From the NCBI GenBank assembly GCA_050289805.1, contig JBNKGL010000009.1, forward strand, positions 62,001 to 126,000: a stretch of 64,000 nucleotides of DNA, read 5' to 3'. The DNA comes from JAUILA01 sp050289805 (GTDB taxonomy: Bacteria; Bacteroidota; Bacteroidia; Cytophagales; Cyclobacteriaceae). A program made the position numbers and the translations under genes. The notes beneath the pieces are model-generated. The model ran no database searches and was not told where the DNA came from. It saw only the letters and a program-made list of their open reading frames with translations. The first letter of the stretch is position 1. The number at the start of each line of letters is the position of its first letter. Shown here one piece after another: positions 35,985 through 43,331 of the stretch.

Positions 35985-36741
35985 TAAGTTCCATACGAAT
36001 CAGCTGCAGCAATTCATTAATGGAGGCACTGATTTCAACGAGATAGTTCCTGCCGGTAGAAAAAATACCAAAAATATCCTTGCACTCATTGGCAAGTTCA
36101 AGATAATGTTCCTTAAAAAGGTCGGGGTCAGCATGACTCAGAATGACAAAATCCGGGTTGTACTCACCGATAAATCCAATCTTCTGGCGAAGCACCGGCC
36201 CAAGTTGATAGTGGTACTTTTGATCAATAATCGCATCCACATTTTCATATCGCTTATATTGAAAATCATACAGGTTTATCAGCAATTCCTTTATTCGCGC
36301 TGATTTCAACAGATCGATGCCATCATTCGAAACGATAAGATCATAAACCCCTGTCTTCGGGAAAAAACTCAGTGAAGCACTTGCAATGTGTGTAACGAAA
36401 AGATCAAGGCTGTCCTTATCGATTTGCAATTGATTTGATCCATTTAAAATTAACTTTCTGTGGACTTCAAGGCTTTGGGTCTGAATTCGAATAATATTTT
36501 CCACTTCAGCAGAATCCTGCTCAAGCGATGTAAGAAGATTGGCATACACATCCCTGGCCATTATTTCCGCTTTCCTGTCTTCATTCCAGTTGTTGATGGA
36601 CAGGGCGATCAGAATTCCAATCACTACCAGCACAACTTCTCCAAACGCGTAAACCAGATACCTGCCCAAGGGTGAGGCAGGTTTGGCTAAACTGCTTTCT
36701 GAAAGTAAACGCTGCCGGATTTTACGGAAGAATTGAATCAT
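35977..36741 (-). CDS. DUF6090 protein, paralogue 1
   Basis: The 254-residue protein has the DUF6090 layout: a basic N terminus (MIQFFRKIRQRLL), a lead-in GRYLVYAFGEV, one transmembrane helix (VVLVVIGILIALSIN), then NNWNE and a long extracytoplasmic or cytoplasmic helical domain. Compared with the other two copies in this window it has an insertion (SESSLAKPASPL) before the helix and a longer C-terminal domain. Function unknown. It overlaps DUF1801 downstream by 8 bp and lies 2 bp after an 88-codon membrane gene. Confidence 0.85.
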   Translation of the reverse strand: MIQFFRKIRQRLLSESSLAKPASPLGRYLVYAFGEVVLVVIGILIALSINNWNEDRKAEIMARDVYANLLTSLEQDSAEVENIIRIQTQSLEVHRKLILNGSNQLQIDKDSLDLFVTHIASASLSFFPKTGVYDLIVSNDGIDLLKSARIKELLINLYDFQYKRYENVDAIIDQKYHYQLGPVLRQKIGFIGEYNPDFVILSHADPDLFKEHYLELANECKDIFGIFSTGRNYLVEISASINELLQLIRMELNE

Positions 36742-36743
36742 TA

Positions 36744-37010
36744 TTAAAAGAAGCTACTGAAGGTTATGACTGCACAAATGCCCAACAATAAAAGACTTAT
36801 GATCATCAGTAAATCGGCTTTTTGCCTGAAAATAAATCTTATTCCGATTACTATAAAAACGATCTGAGCCAGGAGAAATGGAATGGATAGTAATTCTCCC
36901 AATACTGAGATCAACTGGTAATCAAGCTGAAAGTAATAGGCCAGGTAAATCAGGACAAAATATAGAACTATGCCAAAATTAATGAGGGTAAGCTTACGCT
37001 GAGTAGTCAT
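36744..37010 (-). CDS. Small hydrophobic membrane protein
   Basis: The 88-residue protein is mostly three hydrophobic stretches (LINFGIVLYFVLIYLAYYF, LLSIPFLLAQIVFIVIGI and LLMIISLLLLGICAVITF), each long enough to cross the membrane. No known family is recognised. It sits 2 bp before a DUF6090 gene and could assist that protein in the membrane, but this is inferred from position only. The ATG is the only sensible start. Confidence 0.6.
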   Translation of the reverse strand: MTTQRKLTLINFGIVLYFVLIYLAYYFQLDYQLISVLGELLSIPFLLAQIVFIVIGIRFIFRQKADLLMIISLLLLGICAVITFSSFF

Positions 37011-37065
37011 AAAAAGAATTAAATCATTTAATGAATTACTGGAGGGACAACTGATTATTCAACCA

Positions 37066-37536
37066 CTAATCCCATTTCATTTCCTGAATATTCACGCCAA
37101 AAGCTTCCGATAACTTATACTCCGATGGAGTTAAACTTATCATGATTGCGGTTGATACTGCCGTCAGGCCCAGCATCGGCATATAACCTGTTTTGAAGGC
37201 ACTTACCACAGCAAATAATCCAGCTACTTCAAGAACTGACAACCGAATTAAATGCCCGGTCTGATAGACTCCCATCAACTGATTTGCAGAATTCGGGTTT
37301 TGAGGGCGGTTATTTTTAAGGTATGTCTTAAAGATTATGGATGAAACAGGAATGGCAATAGCCAGCATTATTACCGCCACATACAGAAACACGTTTTTTA
37401 ATTCGGGTGATTCACCAACGGACCCGGCATAATTGAAATACAACACCACAAGGCTGAATAAAACCGGCATAAGTGTGATAGTCCAGTGAATAGTCTTCAT
37501 GACCTTCATTGCAGAAGATAACTTTGCTTCGTTCAT
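37066..37536 (-). CDS. Four-helix membrane protein of unknown function
   Basis: The 156-residue protein has four predicted helices, at about 17-32, 45-66, 88-108 and 115-133. Between them lie short polar links such as KTYLKNNRPQNPNSANQ. The C-terminal segment LTPSEYKLSEAFGVNIQEM is polar. I do not recognise a family. It lies within the leftward array, between AHSA1 and the 88-residue membrane protein, and is probably co-transcribed with them. Confidence 0.62.
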   Translation of the reverse strand: MNEAKLSSAMKVMKTIHWTITLMPVLFSLVVLYFNYAGSVGESPELKNVFLYVAVIMLAIAIPVSSIIFKTYLKNNRPQNPNSANQLMGVYQTGHLIRLSVLEVAGLFAVVSAFKTGYMPMLGLTAVSTAIMISLTPSEYKLSEAFGVNIQEMKWD

Positions 37537-37584
37537 TATCTTATTGTTTCGTTATTCAAATTGAAAATCATAGCTCTACATGAA

Positions 37585-37998
37585 TTAAATCGATTCAGCA
37601 TATTTCTTAAAATTATCCAGAATTGCCTGCCAGCCCATACGTTGCAGGTCAACACTATTCTGATTTTCCGCTTCAAAGGTCTCTACCACTCGGGTTTCCC
37701 CCGCCTCTATCGGAATGAATTTAACCGATACATTTCTGCCGTCGTCGATAAGATGTTCCAGTAATTCATTCGGAACTATTTTGGTAAAGGTGCCGGTATA
37801 ATCAAAACCCATCGAGCCATCCCTGGCCGCCATATGGTATTTCAGCTTTCCTCCTACTTCAAGGTCGTTTTCCGCAGCCGGACAATGCCAGTCGGGTGAT
37901 GCAGAATTCCAGTTTACAATATGTTCAGGGTTTGTCCATGCTTCCCAAACTTTCTCAACCGATTGATGAATTGTTGTTTCTACGGTGATTGATTCCAT
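37585..37998 (-). CDS. SRPBCC (AHSA1/START-like) protein
   Basis: The 137-residue protein is a typical Activator of Hsp90 ATPase homologue-like domain: ESITVETTIHQSVEKVWEAWTNPEHIVNWN at the start, the GGKLKYHMAARDGSMGFDYTG strand block, and the C-terminal helix GWQAILDNFKKYAES. The fold binds hydrophobic ligands. Its ligand is unknown. Such proteins are common in accessory operons with DUF1801 and VOC genes, as here, and no catalytic residue can be named. Confidence 0.9.
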   Translation of the reverse strand: MESITVETTIHQSVEKVWEAWTNPEHIVNWNSASPDWHCPAAENDLEVGGKLKYHMAARDGSMGFDYTGTFTKIVPNELLEHLIDDGRNVSVKFIPIEAGETRVVETFEAENQNSVDLQRMGWQAILDNFKKYAESI

Positions 37999-38024
37999 GA
38001 TCTTTTTAAATAATTAAATCGTTG

Positions 38025-38906
38025 TTATTTTAAATAATCGGCCACCTCCACATATTCCATATCGCCCCGGTCTATAATCAGGTCTTTTAATACTGCGCGA
38101 TGTCCTGCTCCGATGATGACTAAAATACGGTCATCTTTACTTTCAATGGTTCCGGCAATATTTTTTAGAATGACGAAATTTCGTTTCCACCAGGTAGCTG
38201 CAAAATTTGCTCCCGCCTCATCTATGCTGTCCCCCCAGTTCAGGGTATTTCCAATGTAAGCTTCATTGGTTTCCCGATCTTTGGAATCATTATTGGTCCG
38301 TGCCAGATACGCCGAAATGCGCATAGTATCAAGTGCCTCATTTTCCTTCGCCACATATTCCTGAATGTTTTTAATGAAGTCCTCAAATTCAGACATTTTA
38401 TTATGCCTCTGACAGTATTCCACAAGCCCGTCTCCCGGCAGATCCAATTGATAATCAATGGCATATAACTGATCTAGTCCCAAATTCTCCGCCAGCCTGA
38501 AACCAACCTGGTCAATTTCATTCACCGTAAGTGAGTCTTCCCTTGCAAGATATTTTATGAAACGTTCCTGCAAACGGTCCTGCCTCTCTTTAGGGTATTC
38601 AACAAGTATTTTGGTAGGCCTGAAGGCTTCAAGCTGGGAAACAAGTTCCTTAATATCGTCCTGTCTCCGTTTACCAAAGGGATCGGCCATATGCATGGAT
38701 GCCAGGTCTCCGGAGCTTCCGCCAAAATGAAAAACACCCAGAACCGATACCTTTGCCGCATCAGACTGTATTGGTTCAGGCCCTTCATCCTCCTGACCAG
38801 TATTTACAGGATCAGATACACAACCGGTGGCAAGGGCGACAAAAAGAAACAGGCAGATGATGCCGTTGAAATAATATTTTTGTGCAGTATTCAGAGATTT
38901 ATCCAT
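38025..38906 (-). CDS. DUF5694 lipoprotein, TraB-like
   Basis: The 293-residue protein has a lipoprotein signal with Cys29 (ALATGCVS). The DUF5694 core follows: VSVLGVFHFGGSSGD, then FRPTKILVEYPKERQD, and near the end LVIIGAGHRAVLKDLI. These histidine and acidic motifs recall the TraB/TIKI metal-dependent fold, in which an N-terminal HxG and a C-terminal GxGH are important. It lies 14 bp after a DUF6090 gene. The presence of the GAGH motif suggests an enzyme, but the substrate is unknown. Confidence 0.82.
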   Translation of the reverse strand: MDKSLNTAQKYYFNGIICLFLFVALATGCVSDPVNTGQEDEGPEPIQSDAAKVSVLGVFHFGGSSGDLASMHMADPFGKRRQDDIKELVSQLEAFRPTKILVEYPKERQDRLQERFIKYLAREDSLTVNEIDQVGFRLAENLGLDQLYAIDYQLDLPGDGLVEYCQRHNKMSEFEDFIKNIQEYVAKENEALDTMRISAYLARTNNDSKDRETNEAYIGNTLNWGDSIDEAGANFAATWWKRNFVILKNIAGTIESKDDRILVIIGAGHRAVLKDLIIDRGDMEYVEVADYLK

Positions 38907-38920
38907 GTTGAGATGTGGGG

Positions 38921-39700
38921 TTAGTTGGAAAATTCACTTTGTCCGTTTTCAATATCCAAAATTATTTCTTTCGCCAGTAAAATGGCTTTTGAATAAAACT
39001 GCGCCAGCCTGATCGCCTGGTACCTTCTGCCATTCACCATGATCTCCAGTCTTTTGTCTGCGATAACACTTGCTAAATCAACATTATCAACGGGTCGTGG
39101 ATCATCCACATAAAAATTTGCCTGGCTGGGCCACGGGTTCGTTTTATTGTAAATCCAGAAATAATTTTCCTTTACATAGGGCTCAAACATCGTTTTTATT
39201 TCGGCATTGGCATTGATTTCCCGGCTTTCCAGTTGCTCTATGTGCCTGTAATATTCCAGGATCCTTGTCTGAAGCTCCGCATCAATATAGGATAAACCGT
39301 TCGAATTCAGTAGCGCCCCAAAACCACTGTCGTTCACTTCTATGTTGCGCTCGTACATGAGGAATATTAAATACTTCTGAATATTGTTATCAACAGGAAT
39401 TTTGGTTTTAAACTGATCCAAAAAGGTATTTGAAAATATCAGCGTACTATCCGTTTCTGCCAACAGAATTTCCGCCTGGGCAACATCATCCAGGAGGTTG
39501 AGTTTGATAGTGGCCAAATGTTTCTCTGCCTGTTGACGATTAGTTCTTTCGGAATTCCAGTTATTAATGGAGAGGGCAATCAAAATCCCGATCACGACCA
39601 ATAAAATTTCACCTATTGCATATTTCAAATACCGGCCTGATTTTCCGGCTTTGTCTTTATCGATAAGATTATATCTGATTCTTCTGAAAAGATTTATCAT
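38921..39700 (-). CDS. DUF6090 protein, paralogue 2
   Basis: The 259-residue protein shares its N terminus with the other two DUF6090 copies: MINLFRRIRYNLI, then GRYLKYAIGEI, a single helix LLVVIGILIALSI and NNWNS. The body, about 190 residues, is helical with many Asn, Gln and Glu and a conserved DDPRPVDNVDLASVIADKR segment also seen in paralogue 3 (NDPRPVYPLDEAKFLKDK). It shares more with paralogue 3 than with paralogue 1. Topology suggests a membrane-tethered soluble domain. Function unknown. Confidence 0.85.
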   Translation of the reverse strand: MINLFRRIRYNLIDKDKAGKSGRYLKYAIGEILLVVIGILIALSINNWNSERTNRQQAEKHLATIKLNLLDDVAQAEILLAETDSTLIFSNTFLDQFKTKIPVDNNIQKYLIFLMYERNIEVNDSGFGALLNSNGLSYIDAELQTRILEYYRHIEQLESREINANAEIKTMFEPYVKENYFWIYNKTNPWPSQANFYVDDPRPVDNVDLASVIADKRLEIMVNGRRYQAIRLAQFYSKAILLAKEIILDIENGQSEFSN

Positions 39701-39710
39701 TCAGTTGATG

Positions 39711-40550
39711 TTATCGGCCAAACTGTTGAAAGAATTCTTCTGTGTCTTTGATATTCTGTAATCCCAAAATCCAGCAAACCTCTGATAAATCAGAAAAATC
39801 GAGTCCGCCCGCTCCTATTGCTTCATTTTTGTATCTCCCGTCCTGGCCGTTATACTGGTTCGACAAATCAATGGCAAGCTGCCAGATACGCCTAAGTTCT
39901 GGATCCGATAGATTATTCATGAGTTCGGTATACTCCGGAGTTCGAAATCCGGGGGTTCCGTTACCCACGGCATTACCATCCGGTATTTTATGGTAATCGG
40001 CATTTTCCCTGGCAAATTGCAACTTTTCGGGAGAGGTAACTTCCTCATTCCAGTCACTGTGCTGTACCACATGAATCCTCTTTCGTGTATCAATGTCGGG
40101 TAAATCAGCCTGAATACGCTGGACGAGCATAGCCGTAAAATCAGATTGTCCCGCATCTGCAATCCAGATATCCCCTCCTTTTTTGATCGTATTTTGAACG
40201 ATCACTTCAACTTCTGTTACAGCTTCATCAAAACGTTCATGCGCATCTGTCCAGTTGTCGCCAAATGCCAATTGAAATAATGAATTAGGCGGGACATAAA
40301 GCCCTTCCTGTATTCCGTATGTACCGGCAACCGCATGAAATTGGATATTTGAATAATCAGCATGATGAACCAGGGTAGCCAGTGCGGCTGCCGACTGCAG
40401 GTCATCCACATCGGTCTTGCAATCAAACTGAACCAGCAACAAATCTTTGTCTCTGTCGAAGCTTCCCGGCTTGCCGCGCTGTGAACAGGCGGACAAGAAA
40501 AGAATAGAAATCGCAATAATGGCAAGATGGTTTAATTTTTTAGTTTTCAT
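39711..40550 (-). CDS. Lipoprotein with nucleoside-hydrolase-like (DUF1593-like) motif
   Basis: The 279-residue protein has an SPII signal ending FLSACS. Near residue 40, LVQFDCKTDVDDLQSAAALA resembles the N-terminal calcium site of inosine-uridine nucleoside hydrolases (DxDxxxDD) or the DUF1593 relatives (DxxxxxDDxxS). The first and last two aspartates are kept, but the second Asp is Lys. Later, GGDIWIADAGQSDFTAML and GFRTPEYTELMNNL also fit an Rossmann-like hydrolase. It overlaps the third DUF6090 gene by 4 bp and leads into the second by 10 bp. A calcium-dependent glycosidase activity is possible but unproven. Confidence 0.65.
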   Translation of the reverse strand: MKTKKLNHLAIIAISILFLSACSQRGKPGSFDRDKDLLLVQFDCKTDVDDLQSAAALATLVHHADYSNIQFHAVAGTYGIQEGLYVPPNSLFQLAFGDNWTDAHERFDEAVTEVEVIVQNTIKKGGDIWIADAGQSDFTAMLVQRIQADLPDIDTRKRIHVVQHSDWNEEVTSPEKLQFARENADYHKIPDGNAVGNGTPGFRTPEYTELMNNLSDPELRRIWQLAIDLSNQYNGQDGRYKNEAIGAGGLDFSDLSEVCWILGLQNIKDTEEFFQQFGR

Positions 40551-41317
40551 TCTGAATGGTTTTGATTCATCTCATCCAGTAAGGCAATGATAGCACTGGA
40601 CGATTCAATTAATTCACTGTAAAACTTTTGGAGTGCAACACTTTGATAGTACCTGGAAACCAGCAGTGACTCGAGGGTTTTATCCTTTAAAAACTTCGCT
40701 TCGTCCAATGGGTAAACAGGCCGCGGATCATTTTTATAATAGGATTTCACAAATTGCCAGTCATTATCTTTCTGAAAAATATCGGCATATTCCGTATTGA
40801 TGTAGGTCTCGTACTTGGTCTGGATATGTGTGTTGGAAATATGCTCCCGTTCCTTGGTTTTTTCGATAAGCGCGTAGTAATCCAATATTGCCGTACGTAA
40901 TTGTATATTTAATAAGGGTACTTCGTTGGATTGGGTGATGGTTTCTATGGCATTGGTATTCGGACTGAACTGAAATTCCTGAACAAGAGTGATGAGATAT
41001 TTTTTAGCATTATTATTAACCGGAATCAGTGTTTTAATTTGCATCATTACCGAATCGGCACATCGAATATCATCCGTCATATGCTGTTTGAGCTCTTCTA
41101 ATTGCGCCTGATCCTCCTGTAAATTCTGTGCAAGTATTTCAACATGTCCTTGAATCGACTTTTCGATCTTATTCTGTTCGTTCCAGTTGTTAATTTGCAG
41201 GGCAATAAGGATACCGATAACGACGAGAATTATTTCACCAAGAGCATATTTTAAATACTTTCCGGCCTTACCATCTGTTAGCAACTTCTGGCGGATCTTT
41301 CTGAAGAAGTTTATCAT
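40547..41317 (-). CDS. DUF6090 protein, paralogue 3
   Basis: The 256-residue protein begins MINFFRKIRQKLLT, then GKYLKYALGEI and the helix ILVVIGILIALQI, then NNWNEQ. The soluble region is helical. The DPRPV segment noted for paralogue 2 recurs here. It is the first gene of the tightly spaced part of the array; its stop overlaps the lipoprotein start by 4 bp. No clear promoter box was found in the 158-bp gap upstream. Function unknown. Confidence 0.85.
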   Translation of the reverse strand: MINFFRKIRQKLLTDGKAGKYLKYALGEIILVVIGILIALQINNWNEQNKIEKSIQGHVEILAQNLQEDQAQLEELKQHMTDDIRCADSVMMQIKTLIPVNNNAKKYLITLVQEFQFSPNTNAIETITQSNEVPLLNIQLRTAILDYYALIEKTKEREHISNTHIQTKYETYINTEYADIFQKDNDWQFVKSYYKNDPRPVYPLDEAKFLKDKTLESLLVSRYYQSVALQKFYSELIESSSAIIALLDEMNQNHSE

Positions 41318-41475
41318 TGAATTGATTTAGGTCCCGATCGAAGGAAAAGAAGATTGCATACAATCTAGCAGATTTGAAGTTCCGGTTCAAGCATAAATTA
41401 CTATGGATAGAAATGAATTTAGCTGGTTCGGCTTTTTCTTAACCAAAAGTAATAACACTTTTCACTGGCTGCCAT

Positions 41476-41913
41476 TTATTTCCTGCTAAGCTGGTTCTGC
41501 ATATTCCGCATTCTGACCAAAGTATACTCTTCTGTTAAAATACATTCGGTATAAGCGTCAATGATTTCTTTGGCTTTCTGTTCGGAACCCGCAAGCTTCA
41601 CCACGCCATTCCACCATTTCGTCTCTATCCCGGCATTTGGTTCGCTTAATTGCTGCGGACCATCCTTGAGATGCAAATACGCGATATGATCCCACTCACC
41701 CATGTCTGACTCGAAAGTAAGAACCAGCCTCCCTGAAATTTCATTGGCTTTATAAAGATATTCCTGGAGAAGTCTTCTGGCTTCAGCCGCTTTGCCCGGC
41801 TTGAATTTGACATATTTGGCCTGAAACCAGTCATAATTTTGAAAGCCCTCCTGATCCTGGGAAAATGCGGCAAATGTGAGAAATACAAAAAGAACGGGAA
41901 TGAGTTTTTTCAT
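41476..41913 (-). CDS. Small secreted protein, family not recognised
   Basis: The 145-residue protein has a signal peptide (ending AAFSQD). The mature part begins FQNYDWFQAKYVKFKPGKAAEARRLLQEYL, a pattern like a dimeric alpha/beta-barrel (Dabb or ABM type) in which a strand meets a helix, followed by a second strand DHIAYLHL. A ferredoxin-like fold is possible. No known family is certain. It is transcribed leftward with the VOC genes upstream and lies 158 bp before the DUF6090 array, so it may be a separate unit. Confidence 0.6.
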   Translation of the reverse strand: MKKLIPVLFVFLTFAAFSQDQEGFQNYDWFQAKYVKFKPGKAAEARRLLQEYLYKANEISGRLVLTFESDMGEWDHIAYLHLKDGPQQLSEPNAGIETKWWNGVVKLAGSEQKAKEIIDAYTECILTEEYTLVRMRNMQNQLSRK

Positions 41914-41953
41914 TGAAAATGTATCGTTTCAGAATCAGGGTTTATTCGCCTGA

Positions 41954-42331
41954 TTATTTAATTTTTAAATTACTGACAATCACATGAAATCCATCAGGAT
42001 CCTGAATCATTATTCCATTGTCATTCCAGTATGGATTTCTGGCTTTCAGCTTTTCAATATTATTCGCCTCAATTTGATGAATTATCTGATCATATTCTTC
42101 CTGATGCGTGGGATAAAACACTAATATATCCTCCGCATCAAATTTATGTTCAGCCTTGTCCCCGGAAGTAGTGAACTCCAGATGCCAGTCATGGCCTTCC
42201 TTTCCAAGGAATATACCACTATAGCTGTTATGATCTTCAAAGGAAAACAGGACATCCAGTCCCAGGATGTTAGTATAGAATACTTCGAGGCGTTTTAAGT
42301 TATCCGTATGTCTTGCGTATCTGAATTCCAT
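41954..42331 (-). CDS. VOC-family (glyoxalase-like) protein A
   Basis: The 125-residue protein has the paired beta-alpha-beta-beta-beta units of the VOC fold: LKRLEVFYTNILGLDVLFSF, then SGIFLGKEGHDWHLEF, and IMIQDPDGFHVIV with the C-terminal acidic metal position altered. It lies 15 bp after the second VOC gene, and both run left. Substrate unknown. Confidence 0.85.
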   Translation of the reverse strand: MEFRYARHTDNLKRLEVFYTNILGLDVLFSFEDHNSYSGIFLGKEGHDWHLEFTTSGDKAEHKFDAEDILVFYPTHQEEYDQIIHQIEANNIEKLKARNPYWNDNGIMIQDPDGFHVIVSNLKIK

Positions 42332-42346
42332 TTGAATTTGATTATT

Positions 42347-42739
42347 TCAAAATTGCTCCTGATAAAAGCCCAGTACCAATCCATTGGGTTCCTGAATATA
42401 AAAGCTTCTGTGTCCCCACGGCTGATCAATGATCTCCTGAATAAATGGAAGTCCATTGGCCTTGTAAAAGGTGAATAATTCATCAATGTTCCAAACCTGG
42501 ATCCCGGTAAATACACCCTGAGGCTCTCGATAGTCCAGTCCGGCATATTCAGGGTTCTCAGGTCTTTGCAAAATTTCGACGACACCCTGCCCCATCTTGA
42601 AAAGTGCGCCTTTATCATCTTCACTTCTGTTCCATGAATGCACCAGCGCAAAACCTAACTTGTTCTCATAAAAATCAAAGGTCTCCGCATATTTGGTAGT
42701 GAAGTATGTAAATCGAAATATACCTGCCTTTTGAATCAT
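42347..42739 (-). CDS. VOC-family (glyoxalase-like) protein B
   Basis: The 130-residue protein is a second small VOC member: FRFTYFTTKYAETFDFYENKLGF, an internal VEILQRPENPEY, GVFTGIQVWNIDELF and the C-terminal YIQEPNGLVLGFYQ. Glutamate in QEPNG is in the usual C-terminal metal-ligand area. It precedes VOC protein A on the same transcript. Small VOC pairs of this sort are frequent in Bacteroidota accessory arrays. Substrate unknown. Confidence 0.87.
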   Translation of the reverse strand: MIQKAGIFRFTYFTTKYAETFDFYENKLGFALVHSWNRSEDDKGALFKMGQGVVEILQRPENPEYAGLDYREPQGVFTGIQVWNIDELFTFYKANGLPFIQEIIDQPWGHRSFYIQEPNGLVLGFYQEQF

Positions 42740-42778
42740 GAGAACTTTATTAGCTCCGGATAAGATTCAACAAATGAT

Positions 42779-42952
42779 TTAGACATGATCTCCACCCTCC
42801 TTTTCACGCTTGTTTAAACGTGCACCGATTCCAGCTCCTAATGCTATTCCAATGGCAATCCAGGCTCCAATATTATCCAGAGCCACGCCAATAGCAGCGC
42901 CAATCGCAATTCCCAATGCCATCCCAATTCCAAGTTGTCTTTTATCCCTCAT
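42779..42952 (-). CDS. Small glycine-zipper-like membrane protein (57 aa)
   Basis: This short gene reads MRDKRQLGIGMALGIAIG and continues with a second glycine/alanine-rich stretch before a charged tail KREKEGGDHV. The Gly/Ala every 4 residues gives a glycine-zipper-like helical hairpin that would sit in the membrane. The reading frame has a proper ATG and stop, and the residue pattern is not a chance one. It lies upstream of the VOC genes on the same strand. No family name is given. Confidence 0.55.
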   Translation of the reverse strand: MRDKRQLGIGMALGIAIGAAIGVALDNIGAWIAIGIALGAGIGARLNKREKEGGDHV

Positions 42953-43011
42953 TATGTAAATTCCACATCTGAATGGTCGTGATTTTTAACAATGGAATAT
43001 ACTCATAACTC

Positions 43012-43039
43012 CGGTATTATGAATTAAATACGGTATTAT
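43012..43039. repeat. Direct repeat CGGTATTAT, 19-bp period
   Basis: CGGTATTAT occurs at 43012-43020 and 43031-43039, 60-87 bp upstream of the small glycine-zipper gene on the minus strand. The 19-bp spacing puts both copies on nearly the same face of the helix, as for a dimeric regulator. AT-rich DNA without genes surrounds it. Confidence 0.35.
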
Positions 43040-43074
43040 CTTTAATAAATGAGCGGGTATAAAACGATCTGGTG

Positions 43075-43197
43075 CTACTTACGATCAGCCCAGCCGTTTA
43101 GAGTTTTCGAACGGTCCAGCCAGGTGTTATCTTCAGGTATATCCTTATGCCTTTTGCCAACAACAGACTGAATCCACTGAATCAGTTTCTTAAGCAT
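43075..43197 (-). CDS. Possible small protein (40 aa)
   Basis: This 41-codon frame begins MLKKLIQWIQSVVGKRHKD and ends GWADRK. A basic amphipathic N-terminal helix and a polar tail make it look like a real small protein, but no homologue is recognised and the call rests only on composition and an ATG start. The rest of the region to the next gene at 43332 shows nothing else. Confidence 0.35.
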   Translation of the reverse strand: MLKKLIQWIQSVVGKRHKDIPEDNTWLDRSKTLNGWADRK

Positions 43198-43331
43198 AGT
43201 AGTAGGTGTCAATTGTATTTGTTATAACACATATCTCTCCAAAAAGATTACTTATGTATTAAACTTTTACCATCCTGTAATCATTTAGTCCACGGCAACG
43301 AAGTGACCGCCATGATTCGCACCTTGCGCAC

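Noticed and set aside
35977..41317. DUF6090 array as an integrated mobile element or toxin-antitoxin island
   Set aside because: No integrase, transposase, tRNA edge, direct flanking repeats or toxin signature was found.
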